Shown piece by piece: positions 43,926-52,776 of a DNA stretch of 60,665 nt. Under the pieces are notes generated by a model. That model saw only the letters and a list, made by a program, of their open reading frames with translations. It searched no databases and was not told the origin of the DNA. The translations under genes were made by a program, and so were the position numbers. Position 1 is the stretch's first letter, and the number at the start of each line of letters is the position of its first letter. Source of the stretch: Bacteroidota bacterium (GTDB lineage Bacteria; Bacteroidota; Rhodothermia; Rhodothermales; Bin80); contig JAPOTE010000107.1 of the NCBI GenBank assembly GCA_026709335.1, positions 1 through 60,665 of the forward strand, given 5' to 3'.

Positions 43926-45215
43926 ATGAATTGGTATAAAAAATTACACATTTGGATCATTCTGGCTCTTTTCTTTGGTTTAGGGTATGGGATTCTTTCC
44001 GCTGCTATGGGTTGGGGAGAATTCACTCAAGCCTGGATCAGCCCATTCGGTGATATCTTTCTGAATGCATTGTTCATGATTGCAGTTCCTCTTGTTCTGG
44101 GATCAATCATAACGGGCATAGCCTCATTGTCAGATACAAGAAAACTCGCCCGTATTGGGGGAAAGACAATCGCGATCTATATCGGTACGACCGTTGCGTC
44201 TTTGATTATAGGATTGATTTTGGTAAATGTCATTCGCCCGGGAAATACAGTCCCTGACGATGTACGAACCAAGCTGCAGGCAGATTGGTCAGATATGGCA
44301 GAAGAGCGCCAGGAGAGTGCTGCATCGGCAGAAGAGCGTGGGCCACTACAGGCATTTGTAGACATGGTTCCTCGCAACATTGCTGCTGCTGCATCTAACA
44401 ACCGGAATATGTTGCAGGTGGTACTTATTGCTGTATTGTTCGGAATTTCCTTACTTCTTATTCCAGCGGAAAAGGCGCGTCCTCTACTTGGGATATTTGA
44501 AAGCCTTACGGCGGCTGTAATTAAGCTCGTTGAACTCATCATGTGGATTGCCCCGATTGGTGTATTTGCACTACTTGCAGATACGGTCAGCTTGATCTCA
44601 GGTGATAATTTGAGTGAGCTATGGAGGCTTTTAGGAGCACTAGGGTATTACATGCTGGTTGTTTTGATTGGTCTTATCGTACATGTTACGATTACCTATG
44701 GATCAATTATCAAGTTTTTTACACCTCTTGCAATCAAGAAATTCATCACTGGTATTGCACCTGCACAGCTGGTTGCATTCAGTACATCTTCGAGTGGCGC
44801 AACTTTGCCTGTTACCATGGATCGTGCAGAGAAACATTTGGGGGTCAGTGAAGAGGTTTCTTCGTTTGTCCTGCCTCTTGGAGCGACGATCAATATGGAT
44901 GGAACAGCACTGTATCAGGCTGTCGCAGCCGTTTTTATTGCTCAGACACTAGGAATTGCACTTGGATTTATGGATCAGATCGAGATTATACTGCTGGCCG
45001 TTCTTGCCTCAATTGGCACGGCGGCAGTACCTAGCGCGGGGATTATCATGTTGATCATTATCCTGCAGTCAGTCGGGGTTCCAGCCGCAGGGATTGCATT
45101 GATTTTGGGGGTTGATAGGATTTTGGATATGTGCAGAACCGTATGTAATGTCACAGGGGATGCAACGGTAGCCACCGTAGTCGCTTCGTCAGAAGGTCAG
45201 CTAAAGAACGAATGA
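43926..45215 (+). CDS. Dicarboxylate/amino acid:cation symporter (DAACS family)
   Basis: 429 residues with 8 hydrophobic helices and the two re-entrant loops of the GltPh fold. Signatures are [22 protein letters not shown] (first hairpin loop), [17 protein letters not shown] (the NMDGT sodium site), and [19 protein letters not shown] (the substrate-binding Asp/Arg region, [15 protein letters not shown]). It takes up dicarboxylates or acidic/neutral amino acids driven by sodium or protons. A charged insertion with [14 protein letters not shown] near 120-140 lies between helices. Stand-alone gene. Confidence 0.94.
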   Translation: MNWYKKLHIWIILALFFGLGYGILSAAMGWGEFTQAWISPFGDIFLNALFMIAVPLVLGSIITGIASLSDTRKLARIGGKTIAIYIGTTVASLIIGLILVNVIRPGNTVPDDVRTKLQADWSDMAEERQESAASAEERGPLQAFVDMVPRNIAAAASNNRNMLQVVLIAVLFGISLLLIPAEKARPLLGIFESLTAAVIKLVELIMWIAPIGVFALLADTVSLISGDNLSELWRLLGALGYYMLVVLIGLIVHVTITYGSIIKFFTPLAIKKFITGIAPAQLVAFSTSSSGATLPVTMDRAEKHLGVSEEVSSFVLPLGATINMDGTALYQAVAAVFIAQTLGIALGFMDQIEIILLAVLASIGTAAVPSAGIIMLIIILQSVGVPAAGIALILGVDRILDMCRTVCNVTGDATVATVVASSEGQLKNE

Positions 45216-45227
45216 CTCCCAAGGAGG

Positions 45228-45301
45228 TACGCCCGAGAGGATTCGAACCTCTGGCCTTCTGCTCCGGAGGCAGACGCTCTATCCAGCTGAGCTACGGGCG
45301 C
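45228..45301 (-). tRNA. trnR: tRNA-Arg (anticodon CCG)
   Basis: On the minus strand the acceptor GCGCCCG pairs with CGGGCGT (one G-U at the end), the D-arm has GCTCAGCTGGATAGAGC, and the anticodon stem-loop is TCTGC-CTCCGGA-GCAGA with anticodon CCG. The T-arm includes GTTCGAATC. CCA is not encoded. It is antisense to the flanking plus-strand genes, in a 124-base spacer. Confidence 0.96.
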
Positions 45302-45339
45302 ATGTCCCCTCTAATGTATTACCTGCCTAAAACGTTTCA

Positions 45340-46554
45340 ATGATCAATGATCAATCAAATTTGCTCGATGACAGAGATGAGGTTGGGGATGTGCAGCATA
45401 AAGAAACAACTGATGTAGATTCCCAAACAGACAGTAGCATATTTGACGGTGTTTCCGGTAATTGGTCGACATTTGCCGTTCTGTCTTTATGGATCATCGT
45501 TGGGTTGGTCGCATATCTGTTTGTTGGGAACCTTGTTTCGGTTTTATTCCTTGAGTTACGAGGGGTTGGACTACAGGATCTTATATCCAACCAAAGTAAT
45601 GTTCTTGCAGAGCACGGGAGTGTTTTATTGGGAGCAAATGCAGTTGGCCTTGCTCTGGGACTTGGTAGCATTGCGTTCCTTGCAAGCTGGCTTGACTCTT
45701 CTCGTCCCTTGAATTATCTACGATTCAGGAGTTGTGAGATCAGAGATTTAGTCCTGTCCTGTGCGAGTTTTTTTTGCTTGTTACCAATAGTACTGGCACT
45801 TGGTATTATGAATGATCAACTTCCACTGCCAGAATTTCTTCAAAGAATGGAGGATCAGCAGATGGAAATCGTTGAATGGCTTGCTTCAGGAGGTGGTAGT
45901 TTTTGGCTCAACCTGCTTTTTGTTGCACTCACACCGGCTCTGTTTGAAGAGGCGTTTTTTCGAGGATTTGTGCAGAGGCGTGCTGAACGAGGTATGGGAA
46001 TCGTTGGTGGAATCTTATTTACCGGAGTCGTGTTCGGAATATTTCATTTGAGACTGACTCAGGTGTTGCCCCTTGCCGTCCTTGGTTGCTTTCTTGCATA
46101 TATTACATGGCGTACAGGGAGTCTGTTAATTCCTGTAGTATTACATTTTTTGAACAACGGACTGATGCTGGCTATATCTGAATGGGGATCAGGATCTATT
46201 TCGGACCCGGAAACAGTTCCACTGCCCTTGATAATCGCCGGTGCCGTTGGTTTCCTGATCTGTGTTCAATTTATTCATCGACGCCATGAAAAAAAACGGC
46301 GCACTGAATGGGTTGAAGTTTTTCGATGTGGAATCGATTACGAAGCTGACATAGTATATGCGCGTCTTCAGGACGCGGATATTCCTGCCGTCATACTTAA
46401 CCAGCGAGATCATGCATTCAATTTGACGTTTGGCTACTTGGCAAAGATCAAAATACTCGTGCCGTCATCTATGCAGAAAGCGGCATCTGAGATAATTTTG
46501 CAACAGCCTCTTAACGAAGATGAATTGACCCATGAAGCCCTGAAAAATGAGTAA
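45340..46554 (+). CDS. CPBP intramembrane protease with C-terminal DUF2007-like domain
   Basis: 404 residues. Seven or so transmembrane helices lead to the CPBP (ABI/Rce1-type) motifs: [12 protein letters not shown] (conserved EE and R), FGIFHLRL (His) and [11 protein letters not shown] (His and Asn). After a last helix (about 295-310), a soluble tail reads [26 protein letters not shown], which fits DUF2007, a small ferredoxin-like signalling domain. CPBP proteins in other bacteria mature peptides or serve as immunity factors; the substrate here is unknown. cdsA follows after 16 bases. Confidence 0.85.
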   Translation: MINDQSNLLDDRDEVGDVQHKETTDVDSQTDSSIFDGVSGNWSTFAVLSLWIIVGLVAYLFVGNLVSVLFLELRGVGLQDLISNQSNVLAEHGSVLLGANAVGLALGLGSIAFLASWLDSSRPLNYLRFRSCEIRDLVLSCASFFCLLPIVLALGIMNDQLPLPEFLQRMEDQQMEIVEWLASGGGSFWLNLLFVALTPALFEEAFFRGFVQRRAERGMGIVGGILFTGVVFGIFHLRLTQVLPLAVLGCFLAYITWRTGSLLIPVVLHFLNNGLMLAISEWGSGSISDPETVPLPLIIAGAVGFLICVQFIHRRHEKKRRTEWVEVFRCGIDYEADIVYARLQDADIPAVILNQRDHAFNLTFGYLAKIKILVPSSMQKAASEIILQQPLNEDELTHEALKNE

Positions 46555-46570
46555 GTAAAACGGCGTTAGA

Positions 46571-47380
46571 ATGTCACAGTTATTAACGCGTCTGTTTACA
46601 GCTACAATCGGAGCCTCTTTGCTGGTTGGCTCTGCATGGCTTGGGCCTTGGTATTTTGGTGTTGCCGTACTGATTATAGCACTTATAGGGCAGATTGAAT
46701 TATATCAACTCTATGAACGGTGCGGGGTCAAAGCTTGGAGAATCACGGGGATTTTATTGGGAGCAGGCTTGACGCTACGGGCTTTAGTACCAAATATTTT
46801 TCTGCTAACTGCTGTCCCTGTTGTCGGCTTGGTCCTGTGGTGTACATTCACGAAAAGCGATCAGCCATTGATGCGCCTCGGAGCGACGCTTTCCGGTGCG
46901 GTCTATCCGACTACTTTATTAGCTTTTTTGACGGATCTGCGCACAATCCCCGGGTACAGTGGGGAGGAAGCATTGATATTGACGATCACCGTACTTGTCC
47001 TCGTTTGGGCAAGTGATATATTTGCGTTTTTTGCGGGATCGTTTTTTGGACATCATCCCTTGGCACCTTCAATTTCTCCGGGCAAAACATGGGAGGGATT
47101 TCTTGGTGGAATTGGAGGAGCTGCCTTGGCAGCGGTGGCACTTGATTTGGTATTCGAAGTGCCGCTAGGAATGACTCATATCATAATTCTAGCAATCGTC
47201 TGTACTCTCTCCGGTGCAATTGGAGATTTGGCAGAAAGTCGGTTCAAGCGTGTAGCAGGAGTAAAAGATTCCGGAGTGATTTTACCGGGCCACGGGGGAA
47301 TTCTGGATCGCTTTGATGGGATCATTGTGGCCGCTCCATTAGCATACATGTATATCATCTTTATCGCAAATCAGTTCTAA
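46571..47380 (+). CDS. cdsA: Phosphatidate cytidylyltransferase
   Basis: 269 residues with about eight transmembrane helices. The family signature is SPGKTWEGFLGG (about 164-175) and the C-terminal block GDLAESRFKRVAGVKDSG, LPGHGGILDRFDGIIVAAP contains the metal-binding Asp residues. CdsA makes CDP-diacylglycerol, the precursor of all bacterial phospholipids. It lies in a packed run with the CPBP gene upstream and the small membrane protein gene two bases downstream. Confidence 0.95.
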   Translation: MSQLLTRLFTATIGASLLVGSAWLGPWYFGVAVLIIALIGQIELYQLYERCGVKAWRITGILLGAGLTLRALVPNIFLLTAVPVVGLVLWCTFTKSDQPLMRLGATLSGAVYPTTLLAFLTDLRTIPGYSGEEALILTITVLVLVWASDIFAFFAGSFFGHHPLAPSISPGKTWEGFLGGIGGAALAAVALDLVFEVPLGMTHIIILAIVCTLSGAIGDLAESRFKRVAGVKDSGVILPGHGGILDRFDGIIVAAPLAYMYIIFIANQF

Positions 47381-47381
47381 A

Positions 47382-47585
47382 ATGGGACTTCTGTTTGGGC
47401 GTAAGCCGAAACCTCGCAGATTTGACTATACTCCCCGCTATTACGATCCACGTAAAGACGAGAATCTGAAGCGACGCATGAGAATCCAAAGTCGAGTCCG
47501 TCGCAGACGTAGCCCAATTGCACTCTATTACCTTGCAGCATTACTCCTTACAGCGTTATATATCTATAACGTAATTGGGCGTTAA
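47382..47585 (+). CDS. Small basic membrane protein conserved next to mutL
   Basis: 67 residues. The first 45 are strongly basic with the motif RRFDYTPRYYDP (12-23), then ENLKRRMRIQSRVRRRRS. One transmembrane helix follows (about 46-63), giving an N-inside topology. The RF-x-YTPRYY motif with a single C-terminal helix recalls a small Bacteroidota protein, sometimes mislabelled as a riboflavin-synthase fragment, that lies near mutL in other genomes; that comparison is from memory. Starts one base after the cdsA stop. Function unknown. Confidence 0.75.
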   Translation: MGLLFGRKPKPRRFDYTPRYYDPRKDENLKRRMRIQSRVRRRRSPIALYYLAALLLTALYIYNVIGR

Positions 47586-47595
47586 ATCAGCACTC

Positions 47596-49398
47596 ATGGG
47601 GCAGGAAATGCAAATTCGGCGAATGCCGATTGAGTTAGCGAACAAAATTGCAGCCGGAGAGGTGGTTCAGCGTCCTGCATCTGCACTGAAGGAGTTACTC
47701 GAAAATGCTATTGACGCAAAGGCTACTGAAATTACAGTTTCAGTCAAGGCTTCCGGCAGTAATTTGATTCAGGTATCTGATAATGGAACAGGTATGGGGC
47801 CTGAGGATGCGGTTCAATGCTTTGAACGGCATGCGACCAGCAAGATCACCCAATCAGAGGATCTCGAAAATATTCGTACACTGGGATTTAGAGGTGAAGC
47901 TCTGGCTTCAATTGCCGCAATAGCGCAAGTTACGCTGAATACCAAAAGGGGAGAGAATGTTCAGGGTACCCAAGTACGCATTGATGGGGGGCAATTACTT
48001 GAAACATCGCCGAGTGCAACAACAGTAGGAACCATCATTGAAGTTCGAAATCTATTTTTCAATGTTCCAGCACGTCGCAGTTTTCTGAAGGCACCGACCA
48101 CGGAATTTCGCCATATCTCGGAAGTTTTTATCGCCTGCGCATTGGCAAATCCATGGGTTACCTTCAGATTGGATCATGAAAAACAGGAAGTATATCGGTT
48201 GATCTGCTCCCGTGCCGAGAATTTTCAGGATGCATTGAGAGAACGTCTTCGTACAATCCTCGGCCCAGAAGTAACTCAACATGTAGTATCGGTAGATGAA
48301 TCCACAAGTTATATTTCAGTACAAGGTTATTTGGCACATCCCGAGCATGCCCGAAAATCCCGGAAAAATCAATATTTATTTGTAAATGGGAGATCCATCA
48401 AAAGCGCGAGCATCCACCATGCAATCAGAACGGCATATGATGCGATTCTCCCAGAAGGCAGGCAACCCGTTTATGTACTCTTCTTGACGATTGACCCTCA
48501 CAACGTTGATGTCAATGTGCATCCGTCAAAGCTGGAAGTTCGATTTGATGACGATCGAGGAATATATAATTTTGTGCAGGCGGTTTGCCGAAGAGCTTTT
48601 GGCATTGCCGATCTAATTCCTCAATACCCAGGAACTTCCTCCTCTTTAGACTTTCAACGAGAGCCTAAATTTAATTCCTGGAAGCCACCCCCACGCGCTA
48701 ATGAGTTGCGTCCCGCGTATGATGAACAAACGAGCATCGTATATGAAGTTGAACCCAGTCAATTACCTCCGGGAGTCAGTTCAAAGCCTGATAGCTTTCT
48801 GTGGCAAATTCAGGAGCGTTATATACTAACTCAATTGAGTAACGGGGTTTTGGTGGTTGACCAGAAGGCTGCCCATCAGCGCATTCTGTACGAACGGGCA
48901 TTAGAGGATATGCGTTCTGGAGGAGGGCTGTCACAGCAATTGTTATTCCATCATATCATTTGTCTGACGCAACAAGACTGCGACCTGTTACACGAATTGG
49001 CCCCACAGGCAAGAGCCTTGGGCTTTGATTATTCAATCTCCGAGAATCGTACGGTAACAATCCAGGGCGTTCCATCACATATCCGAACCGGTGCAGAAAA
49101 AGAAATTTTGCAGTCTATCCTCGATGCATACAAAGAAAATACCCAGATTGCGTTGACTCCACTTCCAGTTGAGGAAAATATGGCACGTAGCCTTGCTTCC
49201 CGCTGCGCTCTACAGTCTGGCGTAAAACTCAATGAAGAAGAAATGAGAACACTGATCGACCGCCTCTTCGAATGTCAAGAACCATCTCGAACCCCTAATG
49301 GAAAACCAACATTCATTCGTGTGACACTCGAGGAATTAAAGCATCGTTTTGGCCAGAAGATCTCAGATCATGATGAAGTTGACCAAACTATTCTGTGA
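47596..49398 (+). CDS. mutL: DNA mismatch repair protein MutL (endonuclease motifs degenerate)
   Basis: 600 residues from the ATG at 47596; another ATG at 47608 and an upstream TTG at 47575 are alternatives. The N-terminal GHKL ATPase is intact: IAAGEVVQRPASALKELLENAIDA, DNGTGM, ERHATSKI and GFRGEALASI. The C-terminal domain keeps the fold but the nuclease motif DQHAxxExxxxE reads DQKAAHQRILYE (422-433), ASRCAL replaces the AC(H/R) motif, and CPHGRP reads TPNGKP (566-571). It should still bind MutS but probably cannot nick DNA. mutS is 4.8 kb downstream. tilS overlaps its end. Confidence 0.95.
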   Translation: MGQEMQIRRMPIELANKIAAGEVVQRPASALKELLENAIDAKATEITVSVKASGSNLIQVSDNGTGMGPEDAVQCFERHATSKITQSEDLENIRTLGFRGEALASIAAIAQVTLNTKRGENVQGTQVRIDGGQLLETSPSATTVGTIIEVRNLFFNVPARRSFLKAPTTEFRHISEVFIACALANPWVTFRLDHEKQEVYRLICSRAENFQDALRERLRTILGPEVTQHVVSVDESTSYISVQGYLAHPEHARKSRKNQYLFVNGRSIKSASIHHAIRTAYDAILPEGRQPVYVLFLTIDPHNVDVNVHPSKLEVRFDDDRGIYNFVQAVCRRAFGIADLIPQYPGTSSSLDFQREPKFNSWKPPPRANELRPAYDEQTSIVYEVEPSQLPPGVSSKPDSFLWQIQERYILTQLSNGVLVVDQKAAHQRILYERALEDMRSGGGLSQQLLFHHIICLTQQDCDLLHELAPQARALGFDYSISENRTVTIQGVPSHIRTGAEKEILQSILDAYKENTQIALTPLPVEENMARSLASRCALQSGVKLNEEEMRTLIDRLFECQEPSRTPNGKPTFIRVTLEELKHRFGQKISDHDEVDQTIL

Positions 49399-50725
49399 TC
49401 GGGTATCGGCCTACATGATCCATTCTGTTCAGGTAGAAATTAATCAACCTGTTTTGGTGGGGATCAGTGGCGGGATTGATTCCGTTGTACTTCTGGATGT
49501 TCTGTGTGATTTGGGGTACAACTGTGAAGCCGTTCATGTGAACTTTCAATTACGTGGTGATGAGTCAGATAAAGATGAATCCTTTATCGTTGAACTGTGC
49601 AAGCGTCAGAGTTTGCCTCTCCATATTCATCAGGCCTGTGCTCGCTCTTATGCTACCCGTATGAATATTTCTGTAATGATGGCTGCTCGTGATATCAGAT
49701 ACAGATTGTTTACACAAACGGCCATCCAGCGCCGGATTCCATCGGTAGCTGTGGGGCACCACAGTAACGATCAATCGGAATCTTTGCTGATCAATCTCAA
49801 TCGTGGAACTGGGCCCGAAGGAATAGCGGGAATGCGCCCAAGCCGATTATTGGATGATTCGATCACCTTAATTCGACCATTATTAGCTGAAAGCCGAAAA
49901 TCTATTCAAGAATATGCGGATTTGAGAAACCTTCGTTGGCGCGAAGACACCAGTAACCAAGATGAGATCTATCAGAGATCCCGAATTCGCTTTAAAGTAA
50001 TCCCTCATCTGAATTCAGCGTCTCTGGCCCGAAGTTCTAATCTTGTTCGACAATGGGTAGATGAAGTCATCCTTCCCATGATTGACGAGCATTTTTCTGC
50101 TGCGTCAGAAGGGCAATCGCTGAAGATTGCATATCTCAATAAATTGCCCGATGTACTAGCTCACCGCCTGATCATTGAGGGGTTGAGGAAGTGGTTGCCT
50201 GAGGCACCGGCCGATGAAACACTAGCCTTAAAAGTCATGGAACTCATTGGCCTGCAGATTGGGAAGCGCATTGAGGTTGGAGATGGGGCGATTTGGCGAG
50301 ATCGAAGGCATCTTGTATTTACCTCCTCAATACGTGATCCGTCTCTACAAAACTTACAACTATTTCCAGGGCCTACCCCCATCGTCATTGCAGGGGGGCA
50401 GCTTAAGCTCAATTTAACAGATACAAAACCGAAGGAGTTTATCTGCTCAGATGAAGCTTGGTTTGATGCGGAAAAACTGGATTTTCCTCTTATGGTTCGA
50501 AATTGGCAGCCTGGAGATCGAATTCATCCTCTGGGAATGCAGGGTACAAAGAAAGTGAGTGACTTCTTGACAGATGTGGCTGTCCCTGTATCCCTACGTG
50601 CAGATGTAGTTGTAGTATTTAGTGGAGATACGATTGCATGGATTGTTGGGCATCGAATATCACACAAATTTCGAATAACAAAATCAACCAACAGATATGC
50701 CAGACTCTGTTTCAAACGAAATTAA
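49370..50725 (+). CDS. tilS: tRNA(Ile)-lysidine synthase
   Basis: 451 residues from the ATG at 49370 (a second ATG follows at 49373), overlapping mutL by 29 bases. The PP-loop ATP site is SGGIDS (33-38), followed by HVNFQLRGDESDKDESFI and the tRNA-binding GHHSNDQSESLLINLNRGTG. A C-terminal TilS domain contains VRNWQPGDRIHPLGMQGTKKVSDFL. It converts C34 of the isoleucine CAU-anticodon tRNA to lysidine so that AUA is read as isoleucine. Essential in most bacteria. Its end overlaps the hpt start. Confidence 0.95.
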   Translation: MMKLTKLFCDRVSAYMIHSVQVEINQPVLVGISGGIDSVVLLDVLCDLGYNCEAVHVNFQLRGDESDKDESFIVELCKRQSLPLHIHQACARSYATRMNISVMMAARDIRYRLFTQTAIQRRIPSVAVGHHSNDQSESLLINLNRGTGPEGIAGMRPSRLLDDSITLIRPLLAESRKSIQEYADLRNLRWREDTSNQDEIYQRSRIRFKVIPHLNSASLARSSNLVRQWVDEVILPMIDEHFSAASEGQSLKIAYLNKLPDVLAHRLIIEGLRKWLPEAPADETLALKVMELIGLQIGKRIEVGDGAIWRDRRHLVFTSSIRDPSLQNLQLFPGPTPIVIAGGQLKLNLTDTKPKEFICSDEAWFDAEKLDFPLMVRNWQPGDRIHPLGMQGTKKVSDFLTDVAVPVSLRADVVVVFSGDTIAWIVGHRISHKFRITKSTNRYARLCFKRN

Positions 50726-51278
50726 AATCGTTCATGGTAGGCATTTGAAATTGTTTAAGGATTCAGATACAATTGCCTCACGAATCAAGGAAATGGGAAA
50801 TTCTCTCACAGATGCGCATCGGGAGAACCATCCAATCGTAATCGGAATTTTGAACGGAGCTTTTATATTTACGGCAGACCTGATTCGAGAAATCAAGGTA
50901 CCATGTAAGGTAGACTTTTGGCGGCTGAGTTCTTACGGTACCCAGACTACAAGTAAACAATCGATTCAAGAGATCATGTCACCGATTTTGGATCTCCGTG
51001 ATCAGCATGTGATTTTGGTTGAAGACATTATAGATTCGGGCACGACACTGACTTATGTACGCCAAAAGCTTCAAGGTTTTGCACCGAAATCTGTTACAGT
51101 TGTATCCTTGGTGAAAGTAAACGGCAGCCCCGTAGAGGTGGATTATGTTGGATTTATCTCCAACGGAGAATTTATTGTTGGATACGGTTTGGATATTGCT
51201 GAGGGACTTCGTGAATTGCCCGAATTATACTATCTGGATAGCAGTGCATCGATTGCTTGTGATTTGAAGGAGGGGTAA
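50697..51278 (+). CDS. hpt: Hypoxanthine phosphoribosyltransferase
   Basis: 193 residues. The PRPP-binding motif is VILVEDIIDSGTTLTYV (about 102-118), preceded by IGILNGAFIFTADLIREI and FWRLSSYGTQTTS. It salvages hypoxanthine and guanine to IMP and GMP. It overlaps tilS by 29 bases; the tilS-hpt pairing is common (often followed by ftsH, which is absent here). Last gene of the operon. Confidence 0.95.
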   Translation: MPDSVSNEIKIVHGRHLKLFKDSDTIASRIKEMGNSLTDAHRENHPIVIGILNGAFIFTADLIREIKVPCKVDFWRLSSYGTQTTSKQSIQEIMSPILDLRDQHVILVEDIIDSGTTLTYVRQKLQGFAPKSVTVVSLVKVNGSPVEVDYVGFISNGEFIVGYGLDIAEGLRELPELYYLDSSASIACDLKEG

Positions 51279-51403
51279 ATGAGGATTCAGATAGAAGGTT
51301 GACATTTGTGGAAATTTTCTATTCTGATCGTAAATTCATGCTTTGAGTTCTTACGTTAGTAGGATTTTTAGCTGCCGGTTGGATTCAAATCAGCAAGTGT
51401 TTG

Positions 51404-52678
51404 TTAGTCTAATAAATCTGCGGACTTCAGGTAGCAGACGTAAGGTTTTTTCACAAAATTAGTCAGAGCGCTAATCGAGGTCGAATCTGCATATTGATCA
51501 AGATTGATCAGATTTCCTCGGGGATCAAGAACATGTACAATACCTTCATCTGGTTCATAAGCGGCATGACTGGAATGATTTACAATCAGGTAGTAGGTGT
51601 GTGCATTCGGCTCCTTGATCCCTATTTTCTTGAGAGCTCTAGTTACGCGCTCCCGCCATATAGGGAGCAAATCCTGGCTTGGGGGCTCATCAAGAAAAGT
51701 GCAACGAAAAAGATCTCTGTTCATAATGCGGCGTGATAAATCCGAAAGAATGGGATCTCTGCTGTGGCACCATTTCTTCAGGCTACAAATGATTTCCGTA
51801 TCATCCAAATCCAAGAAGTGATCCAGAACCTCATCATCCAAAAGCATCGTACAATTTATTTCTCGCTTCAGAAACCAGTGCAGTGCCGGAGAAATGCCGC
51901 TTACCGCGACATCGTCCCCCAAAGCAATGAGGTCCCGCGCCCGCCTGATGGCCCCACAAAGAACAAAATCCGCAGCGATTACGGTCTTGTGCAGATATAC
52001 TTGCCAGTACATCAGCCTTCTGGCAATGAGCACATTTTCAACTGCATAAACCCCCTTGGATTCAATAGCCAGACAGGAATCAGCGCCACCCTCCTTCGGA
52101 TGAACACATAATATTCTCAGAATTCGATCAATACCGATATTTCCTTCAACAACCCCGGTAAAATGAGAATCTCTTCGTAGATAATCCAGACGATCCATAT
52201 CCAGTTGACTTGAGATCAAATCACAAAAGAATGGACGCTCATATGTTCCTTCCAACATTTGAATAACCATATCCAGAGGCCCGTCCATATGCAGTTTAAG
52301 ACGTCGAATCAGAGCCAGGCTAATCTCTTCATGACTTGTTTCCTCAATCAATTTAAATTCAAGCGTATGCGAGAAAGGGCTATGGCCTATGTCATGAAGC
52401 AAGATAGCGGCCAAGGCAGCGATCTTTTCATCGGAATCAATATTAACTCCTTTGAGCTCCAAACTTTCGATTGCATCCGAGAGGAGTGCCATCGCCCCCA
52501 AAGCGTGAGTGAATCGGCTGTGCTCAGCTGTGGGATAAACAATGTACCCCATACCCAACTGTTTAATTTGTCGAAGCCTTTGAATTTCACGTGATGCCAA
52601 GAGCGGTTGAATTATCTTTTGGGGTACTTTGATAAACCCATGAACTGGATCTGAAAGTACTATGATATTTTGGGGCAT
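51404..52678 (-). CDS. HD-domain phosphohydrolase
   Basis: 424 residues. The start SDPVHGFIKVPQKIIQPLL and YPTAEHSRFTHALGAMALL are typical of dGTPase-like HD hydrolases. The metal site is H58, H95-D96 (LLHDIGHSPFSH), with a further Asp in LDMDRLDYLRRDSHFTG. The family includes triphosphohydrolases acting on (d)NTPs; the specific substrate is not readable. It converges on hpt with 125 bases between and diverges from the next gene. Single-gene unit. Confidence 0.9.
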   Translation of the reverse strand: MPQNIIVLSDPVHGFIKVPQKIIQPLLASREIQRLRQIKQLGMGYIVYPTAEHSRFTHALGAMALLSDAIESLELKGVNIDSDEKIAALAAILLHDIGHSPFSHTLEFKLIEETSHEEISLALIRRLKLHMDGPLDMVIQMLEGTYERPFFCDLISSQLDMDRLDYLRRDSHFTGVVEGNIGIDRILRILCVHPKEGGADSCLAIESKGVYAVENVLIARRLMYWQVYLHKTVIAADFVLCGAIRRARDLIALGDDVAVSGISPALHWFLKREINCTMLLDDEVLDHFLDLDDTEIICSLKKWCHSRDPILSDLSRRIMNRDLFRCTFLDEPPSQDLLPIWRERVTRALKKIGIKEPNAHTYYLIVNHSSHAAYEPDEGIVHVLDPRGNLINLDQYADSTSISALTNFVKKPYVCYLKSADLLD

Positions 52679-52776
52679 TACCTATAGGCTGAAGAGTTCA
52701 AGCGATTCTTTCACATATAGATACTACTGCTTAATTTGATCCAAAGATCGCAGGACTTCAGTGCAAACGACAACCT

